From Candidatus Woesearchaeota archaeon (GTDB taxonomy: Archaea; Nanobdellota; Nanobdellia; Woesearchaeales; UBA11576), in assembly GCA_030591125.1 (NCBI GenBank), contig JAUVBP010000001.1:1-20478 (forward strand): a stretch of DNA of 20,478 nucleotides, written 5' to 3'. Positions 6,370 through 13,836 of the stretch are shown here, in pieces. A program made the position numbers and the translations under genes. Under the pieces are notes generated by a model. The model did not search any database. It was not told the DNA's origin and saw only the letters and a program-made list of their open reading frames with translations. The first letter of the stretch is position 1. Each line of letters starts with the position of its first letter.

Positions 6370-8082
6370 ATGGGTATAGAGACTATCTGTGAAGGAGGTA
6401 TGGGAGGTTCTGCTGTAGTGTACATACAGCTGAGGAACTCATTTCCAGGACTTGGGGGCATAGTCACCACAGAACAGGACTTCACTGTCGCTTACCGCGT
6501 CCCTGCGAGTGTCCGGATAGATGAGCTGGAACAGTTCTCAGAAGACCCTGTATTCGAAAGCATTCAGGCCCGCTCCGCTCTGCACACATTCCTGCGCCAC
6601 GCAGCGATAAAAAAGCTTGATGACTATTTCTTCAGGAAAGGAGAATACCGCTATTCACACATACCCAGACCGTTAGGCTCGACCGATAGAGGAGGATACA
6701 TTTACGAATGGGTCCACGGCACTGAGGGATTCTACACAGAGTACTTTGACGATGATCTATACAGGATGATGCCTGTGGAAGTCGATGACTGGAACATTGC
6801 ATCACAGCTATTCAACAATGCAGGAGTAGGTATATTTGATGACATCGTTGACGCAGAGGATGGAAGATACACAAAGAACATGATAATGCAGGAGCAGAAC
6901 ACGCAGGCCATGCCTGAGAGGATATCAAAGCTATGGAAGAGGATAGACTTCGGTGCAGAGAGCATGACTGTGAAGTATGACCAGCTTGCAGGTTTTGTCA
7001 GGGACAAGATGGACGACCTGATACAGTACCTTGGAAGAGACCGGGCCAGGATGCTGGAACTGGTCTCAGGATACCTCACACACAGGTCCAGTCCGGAGCG
7101 TCTCACGGATTCAGACGAGATGTGCAGGTTGGTGTATGACTTCAGGCAATCCACTGCATCCCATATGGGACTGCAGGAATTGAGGCCTGTGAAACGGCTC
7201 ATGCTCTTCAACATAAAGGATGTCACAGCCAAGAAGATAAGACAGAATACTGAAGATATCCCAAAAGCACGGAAAGAGCTGAGCACTGATGGGTGCGAGA
7301 CTTTGGAATCAGAGATCCGCTCAAGTTTCCCTTGTATCGACGGGATGATACACACGATGCAGGAGATACAGACCGCGCGACTCAAAGTCGATGATGGGGA
7401 TCCCGATGCAGGATTCAAGATGTTCCTGCGCCATTTCATAGCGAAGAAACTGGAGAATGCATTCATAACAAGAGGGGATTATAGTTTTGCGCACATCCCT
7501 AGACCTTTGGGTTCTGAAGGGGATTCTTACAGTTATGAATGGATGTATGGGGATAACCGATGTCCAAGAGAGTTCATAGAGAATGCCCGACCCAGCGATA
7601 AGGTATGGGGACTCGACGGGTGGTATGAGTTTGTAGAGCTTTTCGCTGAAGCAGGCATCGATATGCAAGGCGGCTTGACATATCGCACACGATACCCTTC
7701 AAGCAGCAATGAATTCGCCAACCAGATAGTCATAAAACAGCCGATGAGCAGAAAGGAACCTGACTACATCTCAAGGATGTGGCGAAGGGTAAATTTCTAT
7801 GAGCAGCACACACCCTTCGACTTAGGAAAGCTGGAACAATACCTGCAAAGCAACGAGCATGAGCTTAAACAGGGACTCAAGAACGGAAGGTATGAGACCA
7901 TGCTCCTCGCAGTAAGATACCTGAAAGGAGAATCGTTCGACTATGAAGAGTTCTGCGATCTCAAGAACGGGATCCACAAATACAGGATGTCGACACTATG
8001 GCATCTTAACCACGCAGGGTTCGGCGCTCCGCCTCAGGGAGTCCAGGACATAAAACTGGACCTGACTCCGAAAAGAGCATAA
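6370..8082 (+). CDS. Large protein with internal duplication, kinase-like
   Basis: A 570-residue protein that I cannot assign to a named family. It contains two copies of a unit of about 200 residues, offset by about 278. Copy 1 has TFLRHAAIKKLDDYFFRKG (73-91), HIPRPLGS (97-104), YIYEWVHG (110-117) and ISKLWKRIDF (185-194). Copy 2 has MFLRHFIAKKLENAFITRG (351-369), HIPRPLGS (375-382), YSYEWMYG (387-394) and ISRMWRRVNF (467-476). A helix, then 'HIPRP', then a Y-x-Y-E-W-x-x-G segment resembles the alpha-C/beta-4/hinge stretch of protein-kinase-like folds, and GGMGGSAVVY near the N-terminus resembles a glycine loop. No clear HxD...N catalytic loop or DFG is seen, so it could be an inactive kinase-like protein; this is inference. 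No signal peptide or membrane helix. GAAGGTG precedes the ATG. Confidence 0.75.
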   Translation: MGIETICEGGMGGSAVVYIQLRNSFPGLGGIVTTEQDFTVAYRVPASVRIDELEQFSEDPVFESIQARSALHTFLRHAAIKKLDDYFFRKGEYRYSHIPRPLGSTDRGGYIYEWVHGTEGFYTEYFDDDLYRMMPVEVDDWNIASQLFNNAGVGIFDDIVDAEDGRYTKNMIMQEQNTQAMPERISKLWKRIDFGAESMTVKYDQLAGFVRDKMDDLIQYLGRDRARMLELVSGYLTHRSSPERLTDSDEMCRLVYDFRQSTASHMGLQELRPVKRLMLFNIKDVTAKKIRQNTEDIPKARKELSTDGCETLESEIRSSFPCIDGMIHTMQEIQTARLKVDDGDPDAGFKMFLRHFIAKKLENAFITRGDYSFAHIPRPLGSEGDSYSYEWMYGDNRCPREFIENARPSDKVWGLDGWYEFVELFAEAGIDMQGGLTYRTRYPSSSNEFANQIVIKQPMSRKEPDYISRMWRRVNFYEQHTPFDLGKLEQYLQSNEHELKQGLKNGRYETMLLAVRYLKGESFDYEEFCDLKNGIHKYRMSTLWHLNHAGFGAPPQGVQDIKLDLTPKRA

Positions 8083-8089
8083 GGAAAGT

Positions 8090-8097
8090 AATAAATA
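8090..8097 (+). promoter_or_regulatory. Possible TATA box for rubrerythrin gene
   Basis: AATAAATA, 44 bases before the rubrerythrin ATG and just after the stop of the upstream gene. It would give a leader of about 20 bases containing AAGGTG. Co-transcription with the upstream gene is also possible. Confidence 0.35.
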
Positions 8098-8140
8098 CAG
8101 TCCACACAACCTGACCAAAAAAATATCATAAGGTGTTAAC

Positions 8141-8662
8141 ATGACTGTAAAGACATGGCGCTGCCACATATGTGGAGATGCATACATAGGTGAAGATAGA
8201 CCCACTCACTGCCCTTTCTGCGGTGCACCTGACAGACATTTAGGTCCTGCTGAGGATTACAAAGAACCAACAGTCGACAATCTGACAGAAGTCTCAAAGG
8301 ACAATATATTTGAAGCGATCAAGCTTGAGGTCGACAATGCACAGTTCTATTTCTGCGCTTCAAGAAATGCAAAAGACATAGAACTCCGGGCAAGGTTCAA
8401 GGCGCTGGGAAAAGTAGAGTCAGAACATGCAGAGACGCTCGCCAAGATAGTCAAGGCGCAGAAGCCTGTCATCGACCGCGACACCACTGGCCGACATGAA
8501 GACGATACTGCTCTCGTCCAGGAATCTCACGACAGGGAACAGAAGGCGATAGAGAGATATGGAAAGTTCCTCGGCGAAGCAACAGAGCCGAGGGTCAAAG
8601 AAGTCTTCAGTGCACTGGTTGAGATAGAGAAGACCCATATGGATCTTGCGGACAAGAAATAA
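8141..8662 (+). CDS. Rubrerythrin (N-terminal rubredoxin domain)
   Basis: A 173-residue non-haem iron protein that reduces hydrogen peroxide to water, protecting anaerobes in the cytoplasm. An N-terminal rubredoxin-like FeS4 site has two CxxC pairs, C8/C11 and C24/C27 (WRCHICGDAY and HCPFCGAP). A four-helix ferritin-like diiron domain follows, with E63 in the first helix, E93-x2-H96 (ESEH), a helix around 127-142 with E133, and E163-x2-H166 (EKTH). In classical rubrerythrin the rubredoxin domain is C-terminal; here the order is reversed, as in 'reverse rubrerythrins'. The AAGGTG ribosome site seven bases before the ATG fixes the start. An anaerobic or microaerobic lifestyle is suggested. Confidence 0.9.
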   Translation: MTVKTWRCHICGDAYIGEDRPTHCPFCGAPDRHLGPAEDYKEPTVDNLTEVSKDNIFEAIKLEVDNAQFYFCASRNAKDIELRARFKALGKVESEHAETLAKIVKAQKPVIDRDTTGRHEDDTALVQESHDREQKAIERYGKFLGEATEPRVKEVFSALVEIEKTHMDLADKK

Positions 8663-8671
8663 TTTTTCTTT
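8663..8671 (+). terminator. T-run terminator after rubrerythrin
   Basis: TTTTTCTTT starts directly after the rubrerythrin stop codon, a typical archaeal intrinsic stop signal. Confidence 0.5.
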
Positions 8672-8733
8672 GTATACTCCCAATAACAGAAGAAGATAAG
8701 CGCCAGAATTCATAAAAGGTTAAGGGGGTGGAA

Positions 8734-8952
8734 TCGCATGCGCGTTGCCGCACATGCGAAGAGGTTAGACATGTAGGAAGCATTACAAAAGTTTTTCTTA
8801 TCGATTAAATGCTTTCTACGACCAGAACCGCAGGTTCTGCGTATGTAGGAAGCATTACAAAAGTTTTTCTTATCGATAAAATACTTCATACGGCCAGAAT
8901 CTCTGATTCTGAGCATGTAGGAAGCGTAACAAAAATTTTCATATCATTAAAA
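8734..8952. repeat. Tandem 72-bp repeat with hairpins
   Basis: Three copies of ATGTAGGAAGC-type sequence start at 8771, 8843 and 8915, an exact 72-base period. Copies 1 and 2 are nearly identical for about 39 bases (continuing ATTACAAAAGTTTTTCTTAT); copy 3 has diverged. Each is preceded by a hairpin: 8734-8759 (7-bp TCGCATG/CATGCGA stem, a 1x1 mismatch, then 3 bp around TTGC), 8823-8839 (CAGAACC-GCA-GGTTCTG) and 8895-8911 (CAGAATC-TCT-GATTCTG). Hairpins 2 and 3 differ by a compensatory C-G to T-A pair. Within copy 1, GTAGGAAGCATT can also pair with AATGCTTTCTAC at 8808-8819. The array fills the gap between two convergent genes. Confidence 0.8.
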
Positions 8953-8980
8953 TCCAACCAATCCACAAAAGATTATGATC

Positions 8981-9529
8981 TCAATCCGTAAAAAATTTCT
9001 CAAGCAGTGCGTTCTGGAACTGGCTCGTCACATCAGAGTCTATCTTTATCATGTTCTCTTTTGCCTGCTTCAGCTTGAACTCGCTGTTCATCCTGAAGTA
9101 TACTGTGCCATCGATTATCTCTCGCTCAAGGGGAACTCCCTTGTCCATCACCGCGCTAAGGACCTCTTCAGTCACACCCTCACTAAGGAGAGCTTTCTCA
9201 GCGACTGCGTTGGATCTCATGAATTTTTCGTGAGTGTATAATATGAGGAATACTCTCTGTTCATCTTTTGAAAGGTCAACAGAAAGGCTTGACTTTGTGA
9301 CAAGCTGTTTGAGCAGGAAATGTAGGGAATCCACTTTCTCTTCCATCTTTGTGATCCTGTTGTCTATCTCGCAGATGAAATTATTCTGGATATCAATCTC
9401 AGTGGTGTTGTCATTCAGGGTGTTGAAGTGATCCTCCAGCTCATCCTTAAAAGAAGATAATTCTGTCTGGATATCATTGATGTCACAGGCTGGAATGGTC
9501 TTATTCTTCCGTCTAGATTTGAACAGCAA
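8981..9529 (-). CDS. Coiled-coil and winged-helix-like protein
   Basis: A 182-residue protein not assigned to a named family. The basic N-terminus (KSRRKNK) is followed by an acidic coiled coil, about residues 18-78. The C-terminal half has the helix pattern of a winged helix (LSKDEQRVFLILYTHEKF, then NAVAEKALLSEGVTEEVLSAV, then a short GTVYFRM strand). It may therefore be a dimeric DNA-binding or scaffold protein. The start codon is TTG at 9529: a strong GGGGGTGA lies four bases before it and no in-frame ATG is better placed. An AT-rich element around 9561-9574 could be its TATA box. It ends facing the repeat array. Confidence 0.65.
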   Translation of the reverse strand: MLFKSRRKNKTIPACDINDIQTELSSFKDELEDHFNTLNDNTTEIDIQNNFICEIDNRITKMEEKVDSLHFLLKQLVTKSSLSVDLSKDEQRVFLILYTHEKFMRSNAVAEKALLSEGVTEEVLSAVMDKGVPLEREIIDGTVYFRMNSEFKLKQAKENMIKIDSDVTSQFQNALLEKFFTD

Positions 9530-9599
9530 TCTGTCACCCCCACATGTCTCCGTTGCCAGTTTTATTTATATAATTTTATATTGTCAAAAGACTATATCT

Positions 9600-9715
9600 C
9601 ACATAGTCCTATTGACGTGGTTTTCACGTGTCGTCGTATCGTATGTCTCCCTCTGCCGCCCTGAGCGGCTTAGATGACACGAAATACAGGACTTATTTAA
9701 ACCTTCCGATTTTTC
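9600..9715 (+). ncRNA. Candidate structured non-coding RNA
   Basis: This gap between divergent genes has no open frame of note but can fold into a nested structure. The outer stem 9605-9613/9683-9693 (AGTCCTATT with AAT-AC-AGGACT, two-base bulge) is followed by stem 9627-9635/9673-9681 (CGTGTCGTC with GATGACACG, one G-T pair) and a terminal hairpin 9655-9669 (GCCGC-CCTGA-GCGGC). The G-T pair is stable only if the plus strand is the RNA. A TATA-like stretch at 9561-9580 precedes it and a TTTTT run at 9710-9714 follows. An alternative local hairpin (9615-9629) competes with the second stem. It matches no RNA family I recognise. Confidence 0.35.
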
Positions 9716-9775
9716 CCCCACTTCCTACGTTTCCGTTTATCGAATTGTAACAGTAGAACACTCCACACCACAATA

Positions 9776-9783
9776 TTTATAAA
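9776..9783 (+). promoter_or_regulatory. TATA box for METTL5-like gene
   Basis: TTTATAAA ends 24 bases before the ATG at 9807, with no ribosome site between; leaderless transcript predicted. Confidence 0.65.
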
Positions 9784-9806
9784 AAGAGAAACCTCACAGA
9801 TTCAAG

Positions 9807-10433
9807 ATGAAACCGCGAAAGATTCCCGGATCAAAATCACAGCTGGCAATCGCACTCTCAAGGCTCAAAGTATTCACAGCACCAAGACCCACACTTGAGC
9901 AATACCCGACAGATTCTGAGATTGCAGCAGATATAATATGGACTGCACACATGGCAGGAGAATTAGAGGGTGCGATAGTGGCAGACCTGGGATGCGGCAC
10001 AGGCATATTGGGGATAGGCACCTTATTGCTCGGGGCAAAGAAAGTGTTCTTTGTAGATATAGATTCTAGACCGCTTGAGATATTGAGATCAAACCTTGAA
10101 AGCCTGGACCTGAAGGGATGTTTTGACATCATCAACTCAGATGTATCAGGGTTCACAGAGAAAGTGGACCTTGTCATACAGAATCCCCCATTCGGTACAA
10201 GGGAAAAGCACACAGACAAGGGATTCATGGAACAGGCCATGCAGATATCAGGAAACATATATTCTTTCCACAAGACCGCTACTGCAGATTTCATCGTGAA
10301 ACTCTGCACAGATAATGGTTTCAGGATCATAGAACGGTTTGATTTCAAGTTCCCTCTGAAACAGACATTGAAGCAGCATAAGAAGAAGATAGAACGGATA
10401 GATGTAAGTTGTTTCCATATAGCGCAACCCTGA
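9807..10433 (+). CDS. METTL5-like N6-adenine methyltransferase
   Basis: A 208-residue SAM-dependent methyltransferase with a Rossmann fold. The SAM-binding loop is DLGCGTGILGIG (60-71), an acidic residue for the ribose lies in VDIDSRP (83-89), and the catalytic NPPFGT (126-131) is the N/D-PP-F/Y motif of enzymes that methylate the exocyclic amino group of adenine. The N-terminal LEQYPTDSEIAADIIW segment (30-45) and the overall length match the METTL5/archaeal-homologue family. Its eukaryotic member makes m6A in the 3' region of small-subunit rRNA; an rRNA target here is inference. The TATA box 24 bases upstream and lack of a ribosome site imply leaderless initiation at this ATG. Confidence 0.88.
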   Translation: MKPRKIPGSKSQLAIALSRLKVFTAPRPTLEQYPTDSEIAADIIWTAHMAGELEGAIVADLGCGTGILGIGTLLLGAKKVFFVDIDSRPLEILRSNLESLDLKGCFDIINSDVSGFTEKVDLVIQNPPFGTREKHTDKGFMEQAMQISGNIYSFHKTATADFIVKLCTDNGFRIIERFDFKFPLKQTLKQHKKKIERIDVSCFHIAQP

Positions 10434-10452
10434 AAGGCGGAACAAGCACAAA

Positions 10453-10460
10453 TATTATAA
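10453..10460 (+). promoter_or_regulatory. TATA box for 10500-12365 gene
   Basis: TATTATAA, 40 bases before the ATG at 10500, leaving room for a short leader carrying GAGGTC. A second AT-rich element, ATATTATAT at 10472-10480, is closer but less well spaced. Confidence 0.4.
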
Positions 10461-10499
10461 ACAACAGTGCCATATTATATCACTGAAAAAGAGGTCAAG

Positions 10500-12365
10500 A
10501 TGTCTGCTGCACATCATAAGATTACTAAACGACTTGCCCAATACATACTAGTGCTGATTCTGTTGCTGAACATCGCATACGCAGGAGTGATATTCGAAGA
10601 CGATGTCAAAGATAATGTCCCATTCACAGTGGACGGCATAACCCACATAGCCAGATACTATCCTTCTGCAGAGAAGGTATCTATACTTGCTGGTGAGGAC
10701 CGGGTCCTCGTGCCTAAAGAGGATTGCAGGACACTGAATAAGTACGAGTACTGCCTTGATTCAGTATCAGAAGGGGTGGACGAAGACACTAATGACCCCG
10801 CAAGCATGATGCAGCTACGGATACTCAAGTCAGGTCCTGAAATAGCTATCGATAGGACCGTCTCAGAAGATGAACCTGACATCGACGCATCAGTCTCAGT
10901 CACGGCGACGATCACCAACAACGGGAATGAGAGGGCATCCAGCCTGAACTATGAGGATAAGTTCCCTTTAGGTGTCAAGGTGACTGGCACGAATTACAAC
11001 ATGGCCACTAACGGGATAGCCTGGTCAGGCAGCCTGGATCCTGGAAGATCACAGAAAATAACTTACCAGATCAAGTTCTCAGAGTTCACGACATACGAGT
11101 CGAAAGCGAAAGTCTCATACTTCTTCGATGGGAAAATGAACAAGGTATACTCAGATGAAGTCACGTTCGAAGTCAACAAGCCATATTCCATAATAGAGAA
11201 CCTGTCAGCAAGATCTGTAGGTCTAGGAGAAGATATAGAATACACCATAACAATAAGCAATAATGCAGCACAAGAGATCAGCATAACACGCCTTGAGATG
11301 ACAATCCCTAAAGGTGCAGTTACATCCCGCAGGGATATGGATATAGAGATTGACGGAAATACACTGAGTTATACAGGCACCCTCCTTGCAGGCGCTTCGA
11401 AGACTCTTGCATTCAAGTTCAAGGCATCACAACCGACACAAGGCACTCTTGCAGTCAATGCAGGATTGAAGTTCGGGACACAGAGACTTGAAGAAGAGCT
11501 CACGCACAAGGTCGGTCTGGGAGTATCAGATATAGTGCCTGAGATAACATTCAGCCCTGATCCTGTGAAAGGCGGAGCAGAGCTGGAGATCGAAGCGAAG
11601 ATAACCAACAATGGCGAGGACACTATATCAGGTGTCGCGATAGATATGGCCAGCAACATCCTGGAGCCACGAGGATGGAGAAACCTGGAGCTCAGACCGG
11701 GCAAGAAGCATTACGCATTCAACAAGATAATGAATGCTCCTGCAAGTGATGAAGAGAAGACATATTTCATCAGTATCAAAGGCAGCTACACCACTGCATC
11801 CGGAAAGACAATGGAATACAATGCGACAGGCGAAGTCACTGTATTGGCGCAGGAAAAGCTCATAGAACTGTCGCCAGTCATCACACTCCAACCTGAGATG
11901 AACGGGACAAGAAGTTTCAATGTGACGCTCAACATAAAGAACATAGCACCTTACAAGGTGACATTCATATCATTCATAGACACGTTCCCTCGGGGTTTCA
12001 AGGCGATAGAAGGAGAGCAGTATGTTGACATTGAAGAGATGGCGATAGGTGAGGAACGTGTGGCGTATTCATATATCCTCAAGGTCCCTGACACGTATAC
12101 TAGAGACAGTTTTGAGCTGACCCGCACTTTCAATGCATTGGACAAGGATGAAGAGAAGGTCATGACCGAGACATCGACAGAGGTCCGGCTTAAGGAAGAC
12201 GTGGATGAGACAGATGCTGCAGTGAACACGACTGACGCGACAGGTAACGCAACAGGGACGGAAGGCACAGGGGAAGATACAGAAGACAAGCCAGGGATAT
12301 TCAAGCGGTTCTGGGGCTGGCTGACAGGATTGTTCTCAAAAGATCCCGAAGACAAGTTTAAGTAA
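10500..12365 (+). CDS. Secreted protein with repeated DUF11/CARDB-type domains
   Basis: A 621-residue exported protein. A basic N-terminus and hydrophobic core (ILVLILLLNIAYA) form a signal peptide, with likely cleavage after residue 28. About four Ig-like beta-sandwich domains follow, with recurring phrases such as TATITNNGNERAS, YTITISNNAAQ, EAKITNNGED and NVTLNIKNIAP. These resemble the DUF11/CARDB cell-surface repeats. The C-terminal part is a Thr/Asn/Gly/Glu-rich linker with N-glycosylation sequons (such as NTT and NAT), ending in an aromatic, amphipathic KRFWGWLTGLFSK segment that may contact the membrane. The frame opens at a GTG (10467), but ATG 10500 is preferred because GAGGTC lies just before it. 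Probably a surface or envelope structural protein. Confidence 0.78.
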   Translation: MSAAHHKITKRLAQYILVLILLLNIAYAGVIFEDDVKDNVPFTVDGITHIARYYPSAEKVSILAGEDRVLVPKEDCRTLNKYEYCLDSVSEGVDEDTNDPASMMQLRILKSGPEIAIDRTVSEDEPDIDASVSVTATITNNGNERASSLNYEDKFPLGVKVTGTNYNMATNGIAWSGSLDPGRSQKITYQIKFSEFTTYESKAKVSYFFDGKMNKVYSDEVTFEVNKPYSIIENLSARSVGLGEDIEYTITISNNAAQEISITRLEMTIPKGAVTSRRDMDIEIDGNTLSYTGTLLAGASKTLAFKFKASQPTQGTLAVNAGLKFGTQRLEEELTHKVGLGVSDIVPEITFSPDPVKGGAELEIEAKITNNGEDTISGVAIDMASNILEPRGWRNLELRPGKKHYAFNKIMNAPASDEEKTYFISIKGSYTTASGKTMEYNATGEVTVLAQEKLIELSPVITLQPEMNGTRSFNVTLNIKNIAPYKVTFISFIDTFPRGFKAIEGEQYVDIEEMAIGEERVAYSYILKVPDTYTRDSFELTRTFNALDKDEEKVMTETSTEVRLKEDVDETDAAVNTTDATGNATGTEGTGEDTEDKPGIFKRFWGWLTGLFSKDPEDKFK

Positions 12366-12391
12366 GATCCTGAGTATGAATGAACCCGCAC

Positions 12392-12850
12392 CTAATTCTT
12401 CTTTACACGACGCCTGATCTTATGATGTACCTTTATCCTTTCACTATCAGATTCACCTTCCACAGGACTGATGAACTGCTCTCTGACCCTGATTCGCTTG
12501 TAGTACAGATAGAAATTTATCGCCAGGAGCCACCACACGAAAAGGACTGCTGCAGAAACGATGTTATGTCCGAACTTCAGATACCCTATAAGCCCGACTG
12601 CCGCAAGAGACAAGAAGAATACTGCCCTTACTGAAGGGTTGAGCAATGCACCTGTAAGGCTGTCCATCTCATGTTTTGACTTATGATGGAACTGCAGTAT
12701 GACCAACACCAGGGTATAATGCATCCAGAAGAGAAAAGCAAAGATCATGAAACCCCCATACCCTATGGAACTTCCTATGAGCCCCAGGAATACTATGATG
12801 GTTATCATATTCAAGACAAGACCAGGGTTCTTCTGAGGTGAATATATCAT
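12392..12850 (-). CDS. Four-helix membrane protein
   Basis: A 152-residue integral membrane protein of unknown function. Predicted helices are at about residues 12-32, 33-52, 72-92 and 96-116. A His/Lys-rich loop (QFHHKSKHEMDS, 53-64) lies between helices 2 and 3, and the C-terminal tail is very basic (HHKIRRRVKKN). The odd feature is that tail, which could contact nucleic acid or acidic lipids. AT-rich sequence at 12882-12889 could be its TATA box, 32 bases from the ATG, and no ribosome site is visible. It converges on the secreted protein gene with a 26-base gap. Confidence 0.65.
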   Translation of the reverse strand: MIYSPQKNPGLVLNMITIIVFLGLIGSSIGYGGFMIFAFLFWMHYTLVLVILQFHHKSKHEMDSLTGALLNPSVRAVFFLSLAAVGLIGYLKFGHNIVSAAVLFVWWLLAINFYLYYKRIRVREQFISPVEGESDSERIKVHHKIRRRVKKN

Positions 12851-12946
12851 TTTAAGTGGATTTGCCCATTTTTTTCAAGATAATTATATGATGCTGAAAA
12901 AGAGTGATTGATATAAATCTTTTTAAACGATTCAAATACCATCAAG

Positions 12947-12954
12947 TTTATAAA
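12947..12954 (+). promoter_or_regulatory. TATA box for rpoL operon
   Basis: TTTATAAA, 45 bases before the rpoL ATG, giving a leader of about 20 bases that contains the AAGGTGG ribosome site. Confidence 0.6.
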
Positions 12955-12998
12955 TAACCACCAATTCCCTGTTTAAAGACGCTATAAAGGTGGTATTC

Positions 12999-13274
12999 AT
13001 GGAAATTAACATTCTGGAAGAATCAAAGAACAGACTTGTTGTCGAGATTAAAGGAGAAAGTCACGCCCTCTGCAATGCTGTTAAGACAGAGCTCTGGAAC
13101 AACAAGAAAGTCAAGATCACAGGATATAACATAGCCCATCCACTGATTGGAGTGCCTAAACTGATAATAGAGACTGAATCCGGCAATCCTAAAGATATAC
13201 TTATGGAAGCTGTGAAGAACGTAAAGAAGGATTCAGAGTCTTTCTTGAAAGCTTTTACCAAGATCGCTAAGTGA
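12999..13274 (+). CDS. rpoL: RNA polymerase subunit L (Rpo11)
   Basis: A 91-residue subunit of archaeal RNA polymerase, the equivalent of eukaryotic Rpb11 and of part of bacterial alpha; with subunit D it forms the assembly platform. The sequence is full-length, and features expected for Rpo11 are present: E-G-E-S-H-A-L-type helix start (here GESHALCNAVKTELW), the AHPLIGVPKLIIET strand region and a C-terminal dimerisation helix ending in AFTKIAK. The frame opens at GTG 12990, but ATG 12999 has AAGGTGG at the right distance and is chosen. It begins a two-gene operon with the AMMECR1 gene, 9 bases downstream. Confidence 0.92.
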   Translation: MEINILEESKNRLVVEIKGESHALCNAVKTELWNNKKVKITGYNIAHPLIGVPKLIIETESGNPKDILMEAVKNVKKDSESFLKAFTKIAK

Positions 13275-13283
13275 GGCAGGTAG

Positions 13284-13832
13284 ATGCTTACCGAGGAGCA
13301 GAAAAAGAAGCTTCTCAAGCTTGCACGTAGTTCTATTGGATCTTACTTCTCAAAAAAAGATATTGATCTGGATGAGTATTCTGAATTCAACAGAGAGCAG
13401 GGTGTGTTTGTCACACTGCATAAAGAAGAGAAATTGAGAGGCTGTATAGGTTTCCCCTACCCGACAAAAAGTCTCAGGGATGCTGTCTTTGAGGCGGCAC
13501 GGGCAGCTGCTTTCAAAGACCCACGATTTCCTGCACTGGAAGAGAAAGAGCTCAAGGAGATAGACATCGAGATATCTGTCCTGACACCTCTTGAAGAATT
13601 ACCCTGTAACGAAGATAAATGCATAGCAAAGATAGAGATCGGTAAGGACGGACTCATACTCAGGAGCCCGCTCACATCCGGCCTCCTTCTTCCGCAAGTA
13701 TTCACAGAACACAAATCCACACCACTGCAGGCACTGGAGATGACCTGCCAGAAAGCAGGGCTTCCTGATCATGCATGGAAAGACTCAAGCGTGAAGGTGT
13801 TCAGGTTCCAGGCAGATATATTCCGTGAATAA
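13284..13832 (+). CDS. AMMECR1-domain protein
   Basis: A 182-residue member of the AMMECR1 family, conserved in archaea, bacteria and eukaryotes. The biochemical role is still unsettled, and archaeal relatives often sit near Memo-like or radical-SAM genes. The hallmark LRGCIG is at residues 51-56. The flanking GVFVTLHKEE, the ARAAAFKDPRF helix and LTSGLLLPQVF are also characteristic, and the length is normal for a stand-alone domain. GGCAGGTAG fills the short gap after rpoL and acts as ribosome site, so it is co-transcribed with an RNA polymerase subunit. The conserved cysteine of LRGCIG is present, so no sign of inactivation. Confidence 0.9.
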   Translation: MLTEEQKKKLLKLARSSIGSYFSKKDIDLDEYSEFNREQGVFVTLHKEEKLRGCIGFPYPTKSLRDAVFEAARAAAFKDPRFPALEEKELKEIDIEISVLTPLEELPCNEDKCIAKIEIGKDGLILRSPLTSGLLLPQVFTEHKSTPLQALEMTCQKAGLPDHAWKDSSVKVFRFQADIFRE

Positions 13833-13836
13833 GCTA

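Noticed and set aside
6732-7466. 244-codon frame on the minus strand inside the duplicated protein gene
   Set aside because: It is a serine-rich shadow of the plus-strand gene, whose two halves show clear protein-level homology.
8734-8952. CRISPR array
   Set aside because: The repeated part and intervening part are both conserved between copies, the unit is 72 bp with internal hairpins, and there are no variable spacers or cas genes nearby.
8710-8991. Open frames on both strands across the 72-bp repeats, encoding repeated peptides such as DKKNFCNASY
   Set aside because: A repeat length divisible by three keeps any frame open. There is no ribosome site or sensible start, and changes between copies follow hairpin pairing rather than codon positions.
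9590-9608. Anticodon-arm-like hairpin (GACTAT, 7-base loop, ATAGTC) as part of a tRNA
   Set aside because: No D-arm, no TTCAA-type T-loop and no acceptor stem can be found around it.
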